Source of the DNA: Clostridiales bacterium
Lineage (GTDB): Bacteria > Bacillota > Clostridia > Christensenellales > Aristaeellaceae
Direction: 5' to 3'
Length of the DNA stretch: 6,136 nucleotides
Assembly: GCA_004557805.1 (NCBI GenBank)
Contig: SFFS01000149.1
Span: 1-6,136, forward strand
The position numbers and the translations under genes were made by a program. Positions 1 through 5,060 of the stretch are shown here, in pieces. Position 1 is the stretch's first letter. Each line of letters opens with the position of its first letter. A model generated the notes under the pieces. That model was not told the DNA's origin and did not search any database. It was given only the letters and a program-made list of their open reading frames with translations.

Positions 1-213
1 ACGCTGTTCAAGGCGGTCTACGGGCAATCGATCGCCGCGCATGCAAAGGAGCACCGGATGGAAAAAGCCGCCTCGCTCCTGAAGGAGACGGACGCGAGCA
101 TCGCGGAAATCTCCGCCGCCGTCGGTTACGAAAGCCAGAGCAAATTCACCGCCGAATTCCGCAAGGCGTTTCAGATGTCTCCGACGGAATACAGAAAGCG
201 GACGCGCAAATGA
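1..213 (+). CDS. AraC-family transcriptional regulator, C-terminal fragment (5' end outside window)
   Basis: Frame 1 is open from the first base to a TGA at 211-213 and gives 70 residues. They match the second half of an AraC/XylS DNA-binding domain. The linker helix shows as RMEKAASLL. The second helix-turn-helix shows as SIAEISAAVGYESQSKFTAEF, in the usual I-EIA-VG(F/Y)-----F---F pattern. The domain closes with FRKAFQMSPTEYRK, which matches the family signature F+--G-SP--YR, with Gln-Met where Gly is usual. The protein presumably binds DNA as a transcription regulator in the cytoplasm. The ligand-binding or sensor domain lies upstream of the window, so the signal and target genes cannot be inferred. 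A tail of only a few basic residues (KRTRK) follows the domain, which is typical. Inverted repeats at 272-336 probably end its transcript, separating it from the next operon. Confidence 0.9.
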   Translation, partial: TLFKAVYGQSIAAHAKEHRMEKAASLLKETDASIAEISAAVGYESQSKFTAEFRKAFQMSPTEYRKRTRK

Positions 214-271
214 GCTTCCGCAGGACATTGAAAAATTCCGGCGCATAGATTCTGGGCGCAGAGCGCCCCAA

Positions 272-303
272 AAAACAGGCAAATCCGCCGCTTTGTCTGT
301 TTT
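272..303 (+). terminator. Possible intrinsic terminator hairpin downstream of the AraC-family gene
   Basis: The arms at 272-283 and 292-303 (AAAACAGGCAAA and TTTGTCTGTTTT) pair over 12 positions, with one G-T wobble, around an 8-base loop. The outer A and T runs make the structure look like a terminator on either strand. The T run is only four bases long and lies inside the stem, so its strength is uncertain. A smaller GGGCGC/GCGCCC hairpin lies at 254-268, but it is followed by an A run and is not a terminator by itself. Confidence 0.45.
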
Positions 304-305
304 CG

Positions 306-336
306 ATGCACTTTGGCGCAAATGCATATGTTTTTT
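306..336 (+). terminator. Putative rho-independent terminator
   Basis: ATGCA (306-310) plus TTTG (312-315) pair with CAAA (319-322) plus TGCAT (323-327). This leaves C311 bulged and a GCG loop. Three bases later comes a run of six T (331-336). The stem is AT-rich and the loop is tight, so efficiency may be modest. Together with the preceding hairpin it would stop read-through from the AraC-family gene into the phasin-like operon. Confidence 0.5.
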
Positions 337-348
337 GCCGCCCGCGCT

Positions 349-357
349 TGCTATAAT
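349..357 (+). promoter_or_regulatory. Extended -10 promoter of the phasin-like/ubiB operon
   Basis: A perfect TATAAT at 352-357 is preceded by TG at 349-350, giving the extended -10 form TGCTATAAT. At 17-base spacing the -35 position (329-334) reads TGTTTT, a poor match to TTGACA, so recognition would rely on the extended -10. The T run of the upstream terminator overlaps this -35 position. Predicted initiation is near 363-365, giving a leader of roughly 45 bases before the start codon at 408. Confidence 0.7.
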
Positions 358-407
358 AAGCGCGCAGGATGGATCGAAAGCCTGTGCATGGAAAGGAGCA
401 ATGAATT

Positions 408-788
408 ATGGAACAACTGGGTGAAGGCATTCGCAAACTGCTGCTGGCCGGCATCGGCGCCGCCGCCGTGACGAAGGAAAAATCGGAGATCATCCTCCGC
501 GAGCTGGTCAAAAAGGGCGAGCTGACCGTCGAACAGGGCAAGGTGCTCAACGAGGAACTCAAGCACAACATCAAAGACGCGATCCGCGAGAATGTAACCG
601 TCAACGTCGTTACCGACGACATGCTGGACGCGGTGGACGATATGGACGACGAGCAGCTGGCCGCGCTCAAGGAGCGCATTGCAAAGGCGGAAGCCGCCCG
701 CAGCCATGAACAGCCCGCCGAAGAAGCGCCGGAAGCCCCCGTGGAAAGCGAAACCGCCGCTGAAACCGAAACCGAAGAAACAAAGTAA
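408..788 (+). CDS. Phasin-like small protein (PhaF/COG3937 type)
   Basis: This 126-residue protein resembles the short phasin-family proteins of Firmicutes. The hallmark is the N-terminal segment LLLAGIGAAAVTKEKSE (residues 11-27), followed by a charged helical stretch LVKKGELTVEQGKVLNEEL (about 33-51). Residues 80-98 (DDEQLAALKERIAKAEAAR) look like a short coiled coil. The tail from about 100 is low-complexity and rich in Ala, Glu, Pro and Thr, and is probably disordered. Classical phasins coat polyhydroxyalkanoate granules, but short Clostridial members occur without evident PHA synthesis, so a granule role is not established. There is no signal peptide. The start at 408 is supported by AGGAG at 394-398, nine bases upstream. 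Only 14 bases separate its stop from the UbiB-type gene, so the two are very likely co-transcribed and functionally linked. Confidence 0.8.
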   Translation: MEQLGEGIRKLLLAGIGAAAVTKEKSEIILRELVKKGELTVEQGKVLNEELKHNIKDAIRENVTVNVVTDDMLDAVDDMDDEQLAALKERIAKAEAARSHEQPAEEAPEAPVESETAAETETEETK

Positions 789-802
789 AAGAGGGATTTC
801 CC

Positions 803-2386
803 ATGCCTGCACGCACTGCAAATCGAACCGAAAACCGCCAGCGGCTGATGGAAATCATGGAGGTCATGCGCCGCCATGAAATCAGCCGCGGCATTACGCC
901 GGAAAAGCTCTGCGCCATCATCGAGGATCTGGGCCCGACCTTCATCAAGCTCGGCCAGATCCTTTCAATGCGTTCGGATATTCTGCCGAAAAACTACTGC
1001 GAAGCGCTGACGAAGCTGCGCAGCAGCGTCGCGCCCATGCCGTTCGAGCAGGTCGCGTCCATCGTCGAGGCCTCCTATGGGCGGCCGCTGAACGAGGTTT
1101 TCTCCTCGTTCGACGAGACGGCGCTGGGCAGCGCGTCCATCGCGCAGGCGCACGCCGCCGTGCTGCAAACGGGCGAGCGCGTCGTAGTAAAAGTGCAGCG
1201 CGAGGGCATTCACGACGTGATGAGCCGCGATATCATGCTGCTCAAGCAGGCGTGCAAGGTGCTCAAATACACCCCCGCCAGCGGTCTGGTCGATTTCAAC
1301 CAGGTGCTCGACGAAATGTGGGTCGTGGCGCAGGAAGAAATGAACTTTCAGACCGAGGCGGCGAACCTTGAAAAGTTCCGCCGTCTCAATGGGGACGTGG
1401 CGTTCGTCGCCTCCCCCGCGCTCTATCGCGAATACACCACCACGCACGTGCTGGTAATGGAGCGCATCGACGGCTACGGCATTGACGATAAGGCCGCGCT
1501 CAGCGCGGCGGGATACGACCTTTCCGAAATCGGCGCCAAGCTGGCGGACAACTATATCCGGCAGATCATGGAGGACGGTTTCTTCCATGCCGACCCGCAC
1601 CCCGGCAATATCCGCGTGCGCGACGGCAAAATCGTCTGGCTCGATATGGGCATGATGGGCACGCTCGACGAGCGGCAGCGCGGGCTGATCGGCAAGGCCA
1701 TCACCGGCGTGGCGCGCGGCGACATCAACCTCTGCCGCGACGCGGTGCTGGGGCTTGGCGAATTCCGCGGAAAAGCCGATAAGCGGCAGCTCTATCGCGA
1801 CATCGAAGACCTGCTGGAAAAATACGGCTCGGCCGATCTGGGCTCAATGGATCTGGCCAGAGTGTGCGAAGATCTGACGGAAGTGATGAAGACCAACGGC
1901 ATCGCCATGCCGGGCGGGCTTACGATGCTCGCGCGCGGGCTGGCGACGATCGAAGGCGTAATCGCCGATCTGAGCCCCGAAATCAACGTCATGAGCGTGG
2001 TGACGGCCCGGCTGGGCAGCGACCTGTTCAAGAATATCGACTGGCGCACGGAGCTGACGCAGGATGCGCGCGCCGTCTATGAGAGCGCGCACAAATCGCT
2101 GGAAATCCCGTCGCTCCTGGCCGATATGATGCGCACGATCCTCAAAGGCGAAGCAAACGTGGGGCTGGAGCATCACGCCGGCAGCGACATGGCGGCGCTG
2201 GCGCGCGAAATCACGCTGAAGGTGTGCGCGGCGATTGTCAGCGCGGCGCTGCTCATTTTCGGCGGCCTGCTGCGCGGCGCTTCCCCGATGGCGGGCGGCG
2301 TTTCGTGGTATACAATCGGCTGCTTTGCGCTGGCCATGGGCGTGCTGGGCTGGGCGTTCGTCTGGCGCGAGCATAAAAAGAAATAG
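803..2386 (+). CDS. UbiB/AarF/ABC1-family atypical protein kinase-like membrane protein
   Basis: The 527-residue protein carries the UbiB-family landmarks in order. These are the KxGQ motif in GPTFIKLGQILSMRSDILP (K49, G51, Q52), the Ala-rich nucleotide loop LGSASIAQAHAA (about 108-119), the VVVKVQ lysine (K130), EMNFQTEAANLEKF (179-192), the hinge-like VLVMERIDG (216-224), the catalytic HADPHPGN (262-269; D264, N269), and the metal-binding aspartate in DMG (281-283), where relatives usually have DFG. Two hydrophobic helices (about 473-490 and 501-521) form a C-terminal membrane anchor, ending in a basic tail. Family members such as E. coli UbiB and mitochondrial COQ8 act as ATPases supporting quinone biosynthesis or lipid handling. 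In Firmicutes, which lack ubiquinone, the substrate is unknown. The start at 803 follows GAGGG (791-795) with seven bases of spacing. It is the second gene of an operon with the phasin-like gene, and a terminator follows. Confidence 0.93.
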   Translation: MPARTANRTENRQRLMEIMEVMRRHEISRGITPEKLCAIIEDLGPTFIKLGQILSMRSDILPKNYCEALTKLRSSVAPMPFEQVASIVEASYGRPLNEVFSSFDETALGSASIAQAHAAVLQTGERVVVKVQREGIHDVMSRDIMLLKQACKVLKYTPASGLVDFNQVLDEMWVVAQEEMNFQTEAANLEKFRRLNGDVAFVASPALYREYTTTHVLVMERIDGYGIDDKAALSAAGYDLSEIGAKLADNYIRQIMEDGFFHADPHPGNIRVRDGKIVWLDMGMMGTLDERQRGLIGKAITGVARGDINLCRDAVLGLGEFRGKADKRQLYRDIEDLLEKYGSADLGSMDLARVCEDLTEVMKTNGIAMPGGLTMLARGLATIEGVIADLSPEINVMSVVTARLGSDLFKNIDWRTELTQDARAVYESAHKSLEIPSLLADMMRTILKGEANVGLEHHAGSDMAALAREITLKVCAAIVSAALLIFGGLLRGASPMAGGVSWYTIGCFALAMGVLGWAFVWREHKKK

Positions 2387-2422
2387 CCGCTTTCCGGCGG
2401 CAGCGGCGTTTCGGCCCCCTGC

Positions 2423-2442
2423 GGCGCGAAGCGCCTTTTTTT
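2423..2442 (+). terminator. Intrinsic terminator of the phasin-like/ubiB operon
   Basis: GGCGC (2423-2427), loop GAA and GCGCC (2431-2435) form a short GC-only hairpin followed immediately by seven T (2436-2442). It lies 37 bases after the UbiB-type stop codon and before the next promoter. Confidence 0.8.
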
Positions 2443-2493
2443 GTCCGCTCCCCCGCCGCGTGAATTTTTTTGAAAATTTCCTGCAAAAACCTG

Positions 2494-2522
2494 TTGACAA
2501 ATCGACGGATGTGCAGTAATAT
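2494..2522 (+). promoter_or_regulatory. Sigma-A type promoter of the trp T-box operon
   Basis: A perfect TTGACA at 2494-2499 is separated by 17 bases from TAATAT at 2517-2522, which matches four of six -10 positions. Initiation is expected near 2529, about 15 bases before the base of T-box stem I. The region upstream (2444-2493) is AT-richer than its surroundings, as expected for a promoter. This is a strong promoter by sequence, consistent with control at the attenuation step rather than at initiation. Confidence 0.85.
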
Positions 2523-2742
2523 ACAGCCAATCCAGAAACCGTTGAGGAAGAGGAGTACCCGTCAAGGGTCGCAGCACAGGGAGCCGTGATGAGTGGGACC
2601 ACGGTATGCGGCGTGATGGCGAATGGACTTCCGAGGGCGGAGGCGAAAGCCGCAGGGCCGTAGCTCCCGACGGGATCCCGCACCCGTTATCAAGGCGGCG
2701 CGTATGATGGTACGCGTGAAATGAGCCTGCATGTGCAGGGAA

Positions 2743-2774
2743 TCTGAGTGGCACCGCGGAATGACCGCCTCAGA
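2743..2774 (+). promoter_or_regulatory. T-box antiterminator helix
   Basis: TCTGAG (2743-2748) pairs with CTCAGA (2769-2774), and GCGG (2756-2759) pairs with CCGC (2765-2768) around the loop AATGA. The seven unpaired bases TGGCACC (2749-2755) form the standard T-box bulge that receives the tRNA acceptor end. The 3' strand of this helix overlaps the 5' arm of the terminator at 2766-2774, so the two structures exclude each other. Confidence 0.9.
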
Positions 2775-2801
2775 CGCTGATAAGTCGTCTGAGGCGTTTT
2801 T
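2766..2801 (+). terminator. Regulated intrinsic terminator of the T-box leader
   Basis: An 11-bp uninterrupted stem (2766-2776 with 2786-2796) with a 9-base loop is followed at once by five T (2797-2801). It should form by default when charged tRNA-Trp is abundant and stop transcription about 60 bases before trpX. Confidence 0.92.
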
Positions 2802-2802
2802 C

Positions 2803-2828
2803 ATTCTCTCCGAAAACTTTCGGAGAAT
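2803..2828 (+). repeat. Inverted repeat between the T-box terminator and the trpX ribosome binding site
   Basis: TCTCCGAA (2807-2814) pairs with TTCGGAGA (2819-2826) over 8 bp with a 4-base loop. A shifted pairing with a two-base bulge extends it to 2803-2828. No T run follows, so it is not a terminator. It would sit at the 5' untranslated region of read-through transcripts, just before AAAGGA at 2835. Confidence 0.6.
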
Positions 2829-2862
2829 TCTCCCAAAGGAAAACGAAAGGATGGATGGATTT

Positions 2863-3837
2863 ATGAAGAAGCTGTTTTCTCTGCTGCTGGCGCTCGCGCT
2901 CACGCTTTCCCTGACGGCCGCAGCCGCCGCCGAAGAAAAGACCTATACCATCGGTATCGCGCAGTTCGCCGAGCATCCCAGCCTGGACAACTGCCGCGAG
3001 GGCTTCATCCAGGGACTGGCCGAAAAGGGCTACGTGGAAGGCGAAAACGTGAAGTTCATCATCCAGAACGCGCAGGCTGATATGGGCATGACCCAGCAGA
3101 TCGCGCAGCAGCTGGCGCAGAAGTGCGACCTCGTGTGCGCCATCGCCACCCCCATGGCGCAGGCCGCCTTCAACGCCTGCATGGACAGCGGCGTGCCCGT
3201 CATCTACACCGCCGTGAGCGACCCTGTCGCCGCAATGCTTGCCGACAGCGAAGGCAAGAGCGACAAGAACATCACCGGCACCTGCGACCTGCTGCCCGTC
3301 GAAGCGCAGCTGAAGCTGATCCGCTCCTTCCTGCCCGACGCGACGAAGATCGGCATCCTCTACACCACGAGCGAAACCAACTCCGAAAGCCAGCTCAAGC
3401 TGTATGAAGATCTGGCCGGCCAGTACGGGTTTGAAATCGTCTCCTCCGGCATCTCCACCGGCGCGGACATCCCGCTCGCATGCGACAACCTGCTGCCGCA
3501 GGTCGACTGCCTGACGAATCTCACCGACAACACCGTCGTCAGCTATCTCGCCATGGTGCTCGATAAGGCGACCGCCGCGGGCAAGCCCGTTTTCGGCAGC
3601 GAAATCGAGCAGGTCAAAAACGGCTGCATCGCTTCCGAGGGCGTTGAATATGTGGCGCTCGGCCAGCAGACCGGCCGCATGGCGGCGGAGGTTCTCGAAG
3701 GCGCTTTCGCCGGAGACATCCCGTTCTACTCCAGCGAGGGCGGCGATATGTGCTACAATCCGGAAGTAGCCGCCGCGCTCGGCGTGACCATCCCCGAAGC
3801 GGATCTGGAACGCGGCATCGACGTGACCACCGATTGA
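2863..3837 (+). CDS. trpX: TrpX-type ABC transporter substrate-binding protein (COG2984, PF04392 family)
   Basis: The 324-residue precursor starts with a clear Sec signal peptide: MKK, a Leu/Ala-rich core, then TAAAAAEE with likely cleavage near residue 23. There is no lipobox cysteine, which is unusual for a Gram-positive binding protein. The mature part follows the COG2984 pattern: IGIAQFAEHPSLD, GLAEKGYVEGENV, a CDLVCAIATPMAQAAF strand-loop, VPVIYTAVSDPVAA, NITGTCDLLPVEAQLKLI, KIGILYTTSETNS, VDCLTNLTDNTVVS and a terminal CYNPEVAAALGVTIPEADL. Members linked to Trp T-boxes are predicted to bind tryptophan for an ABC importer (TrpXYZ), and the Trp leader here supports the same role. No permease or ATPase gene follows; trpS comes next. 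I chose ATG 2863 because it gives a compact signal peptide. ATG 2851 (adding MDGF, with AAAGGA at 2835-2840 ten bases upstream) is a serious alternative. An earlier in-frame ATG at 2731 lies inside the T-box and is not a start. Confidence 0.88.
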   Translation: MKKLFSLLLALALTLSLTAAAAAEEKTYTIGIAQFAEHPSLDNCREGFIQGLAEKGYVEGENVKFIIQNAQADMGMTQQIAQQLAQKCDLVCAIATPMAQAAFNACMDSGVPVIYTAVSDPVAAMLADSEGKSDKNITGTCDLLPVEAQLKLIRSFLPDATKIGILYTTSETNSESQLKLYEDLAGQYGFEIVSSGISTGADIPLACDNLLPQVDCLTNLTDNTVVSYLAMVLDKATAAGKPVFGSEIEQVKNGCIASEGVEYVALGQQTGRMAAEVLEGAFAGDIPFYSSEGGDMCYNPEVAAALGVTIPEADLERGIDVTTD

Positions 3838-3856
3838 TTTACGCACCCCGCAGCCC

Positions 3857-3884
3857 GGGAGGCGCCGCGCACGCGGCACCTCCC
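3857..3884 (+). repeat. GC-rich intercistronic hairpin between trpX and trpS
   Basis: GGGAGG (3857-3862) pairs CCTCCC (3879-3884), and GCCGC (3864-3868) pairs GCGGC (3873-3877). There is a single C/A mismatch and a GCAC loop. That is 11 base pairs, nearly all G-C, but with no T run (CTTCG follows), so it should not act as an intrinsic terminator. It may protect the 3' end of trpX mRNA or mark a processing site. Confidence 0.7.
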
Positions 3885-3920
3885 CTTCGTGCTGTATAAA
3901 TAAGAAAGGATTTGAAAATC

Positions 3921-4964
3921 ATGGAAAAGGTTATTCTGACGGGCGACCGTCCTACCGGCAGGCTGCACATTGGACATTACGTAGGCTCTCTTCGCCGCCG
4001 CGTAGAGTTGCAGAACACCGGTGATTACCGCAACGTGTTCATCATGATCGCCGACGCGCAGGCCCTCACCGACAATTTCGACAACCCTGAAAAGGTTCGC
4101 TCCAACATCACTGAGGTGGCGCTGGACTACCTGTCCGTTGGGCTCGATCCGAAAATTTCCACGATTTTCATCCAGTCGCTCATTCCCGAGCTGACCGAGC
4201 TTTCGTTCTACTATATGAACCTCGTCACCGTTTCCCGCCTGCAGCGCAACCCCACCGTCAAGGCCGAAATCCAGCAGAAAAACTTTGAAGCCAGCATCCC
4301 GGTGGGCTTCATGTGCTATCCCATCAGCCAGGCAGCGGATATCACCGCCTTCAAGGCGACCACCGTGCCCGTGGGCGAGGATCAGCTGCCGATGATCGAG
4401 CAGACGAAGGAAATCGTCCATAAGTTTAACGAAATCTACGCGCCCGTGCTCGTCGAACCGAACGCGCTGCTCCCCCAGCGCGCCGCCTGCAATCGCCTGC
4501 CCGGCACCGACGGCAAGGCCAAGATGAGCAAATCGCTCGGCAACTGCATCTATCTGGCCGACAGCGCCGATTCCATCAAGCAGAAGGTCATGAGCATGTA
4601 CACCGACCCGCTGCATGTGCAGGTTTCCGATCCCGGCCACCTCGAGGGCAACACCGTGTTCACCTACCTCGACGCGTTCTGCAAGCCGGAGCATTTCGGC
4701 CGCTATCTGCCCGATTACGCGAACCTCGACGAACTCAAGGCGCACTATCAGCGCGGCGGCCTGGGCGATGTGAAGGTGAAGCGCTTCTTGAATTCCATCC
4801 TTCAGGAAGAACTCGAGCCCATCCGCACACGCCGCGAAGAACTGGCCCGCGATATGGACTCCGTGACCGAACTGCTGCGCGTGAGCAGCCTGAAGGCCCG
4901 CGAGGTCGCAGGCAAGACGCTCTCCGAAGTCCGTCATGCGATGAAGATCGACTATTTCGGATAA
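3921..4964 (+). CDS. trpS: Tryptophanyl-tRNA synthetase (TrpRS)
   Basis: This class Ic aminoacyl-tRNA synthetase charges tRNA-Trp with tryptophan using ATP, in the cytoplasm. The 347 residues carry the HIGH signature in GRLHIGHYVG (H16-H19), IADAQALTD (43-51), the tryptophan-pocket region QAADITAF with D140 in the conserved AADI, the VGEDQLPMIEQT motif (151-162), and the KMSKS loop in AKMSKSLGN (201-205). Length fits the bacterial family (about 325-350). The C-terminal helical anticodon-binding part (about 215-340) appears complete. The start is ATG 3921, ten bases after AAAGGA (3905-3910). The in-frame TTG at 3912 has only one base of spacing to that site and is unlikely. It lies downstream of the Trp T-box and trpX with no terminator between, so tRNA-Trp charging should control it in a feedback loop. 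A strong terminator follows. Confidence 0.97.
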   Translation: MEKVILTGDRPTGRLHIGHYVGSLRRRVELQNTGDYRNVFIMIADAQALTDNFDNPEKVRSNITEVALDYLSVGLDPKISTIFIQSLIPELTELSFYYMNLVTVSRLQRNPTVKAEIQQKNFEASIPVGFMCYPISQAADITAFKATTVPVGEDQLPMIEQTKEIVHKFNEIYAPVLVEPNALLPQRAACNRLPGTDGKAKMSKSLGNCIYLADSADSIKQKVMSMYTDPLHVQVSDPGHLEGNTVFTYLDAFCKPEHFGRYLPDYANLDELKAHYQRGGLGDVKVKRFLNSILQEELEPIRTRREELARDMDSVTELLRVSSLKAREVAGKTLSEVRHAMKIDYFG

Positions 4965-4987
4965 AGGAAGCGCGCTGAACTGCTCCG

Positions 4988-5039
4988 AAAAAAGCAGGCG
5001 CTTCCGATCCATCCCGGAAGCGCCTGCTTTCATTTTTTT
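4988..5039. terminator. Bidirectional intrinsic terminator between convergent trpS and the phosphohexomutase gene
   Basis: A perfect 16-bp stem (4991-5006 with 5015-5030; core GCAGGCGCTTCCG) has an 8-base loop. On the plus strand it is followed, after CA, by seven T (5033-5039). On the minus strand the run of six A at 4988-4993 gives six T at the stem end. It should therefore end both trpS and the opposing gene. Confidence 0.93.
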
Positions 5040-5056
5040 GCGGCGCGGCGCGCCGC
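5040..5056. repeat. Small GC-only inverted repeat after the phosphohexomutase stop codon
   Basis: GCGGCGC (5040-5046) and GCGCCGC (5050-5056) form a 7-bp stem with a GGC loop, immediately 3' of the minus-strand stop codon and beside the shared terminator. On the minus strand it is followed by an A run, so it is not a terminator alone. It may simply add to 3'-end structure. Confidence 0.45.
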
Positions 5057-5060
5057 TTCG

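Larger units (their letters stand above)
2544..2802 (+). ncRNA. Tryptophan-specific T-box leader riboswitch
   Basis: This leader senses tRNA-Trp charging and controls transcription of trpX-trpS. Stem I closes with GGAAG (2546-2550) pairing CTTCC (2628-2632). The specifier loop has AGGAGTA on the 5' side and GAATGGA on the 3' side, placing the Trp codon TGG at 2624-2626. Above it, CCGTCA (2559-2564) pairs TGATGG (2614-2619), and an apical helix CCGTG/CACGG (2584-2588, 2600-2604) carries the distal loop. ACGGG/CCCGT (2670-2674, 2683-2687), followed by TTATC, is probably stem III. The T-box itself is GAGTGGCACCGCGG (2746-2759). Its TGGC (2749-2752) would pair with the tRNA 3' end NCCA where N is G, the discriminator base of bacterial tRNA-Trp, in agreement with the specifier. 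Antiterminator and terminator helices are both evident. Uncharged tRNA-Trp should favour read-through, and charged tRNA termination. Confidence 0.95.

Noticed and set aside
254..268. GGGCGC/GCGCCC hairpin as terminator of the AraC-family gene
   Set aside because: It is followed by six A rather than T, and on the other strand the T run would precede the hairpin, so it fits a terminator in neither direction.
2671..2680. Perfect palindrome CGGGATCCCG as a protein-binding operator
   Set aside because: It lies inside the T-box leader RNA, where it overlaps the ACGGG/CCCGT helix and is better explained as part of that structured region.
1844..2683. Long minus-strand open frame of 279 codons opposite the UbiB-type gene and leader
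   Set aside because: It runs antisense across a conserved gene, a terminator and the T-box. Its Arg/Ala/His-rich composition is typical of shadow frames in GC-rich DNA, and no family motif is visible.
2731..2862. N-terminal extension of the trpX reading frame from ATG 2731
   Set aside because: This stretch is the T-box antiterminator and terminator. The extension would place 44 non-signal residues before the signal peptide and has no ribosome binding site. The true start is 2863, or possibly 2851.
2770..3879. Long minus-strand open frame opposite trpX
   Set aside because: It is fully antisense to the well-supported binding protein, with low-complexity composition rich in Gly, Ala, His, Arg and Asp. 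It is a shadow of GC-biased third codon positions.
3895..3900. TATAAA as a separate promoter for trpS
   Set aside because: The base 17-spaced -35 position falls in CGCGGC of the GC-rich hairpin, so there is no acceptable -35, and no TGN extension precedes it. Read-through from trpX is the simpler explanation.
3912..3920. TTG start for trpS adding three residues
   Set aside because: AAAGGA ends one base before it, which is too close. The ATG at 3921 has ten-base spacing and gives the usual TrpRS N-terminus.
3753..5033. Long minus-strand open frame of 426 codons opposite trpS
   Set aside because: It crosses the bidirectional terminator and the whole of trpS in antisense, with no recognisable domain.
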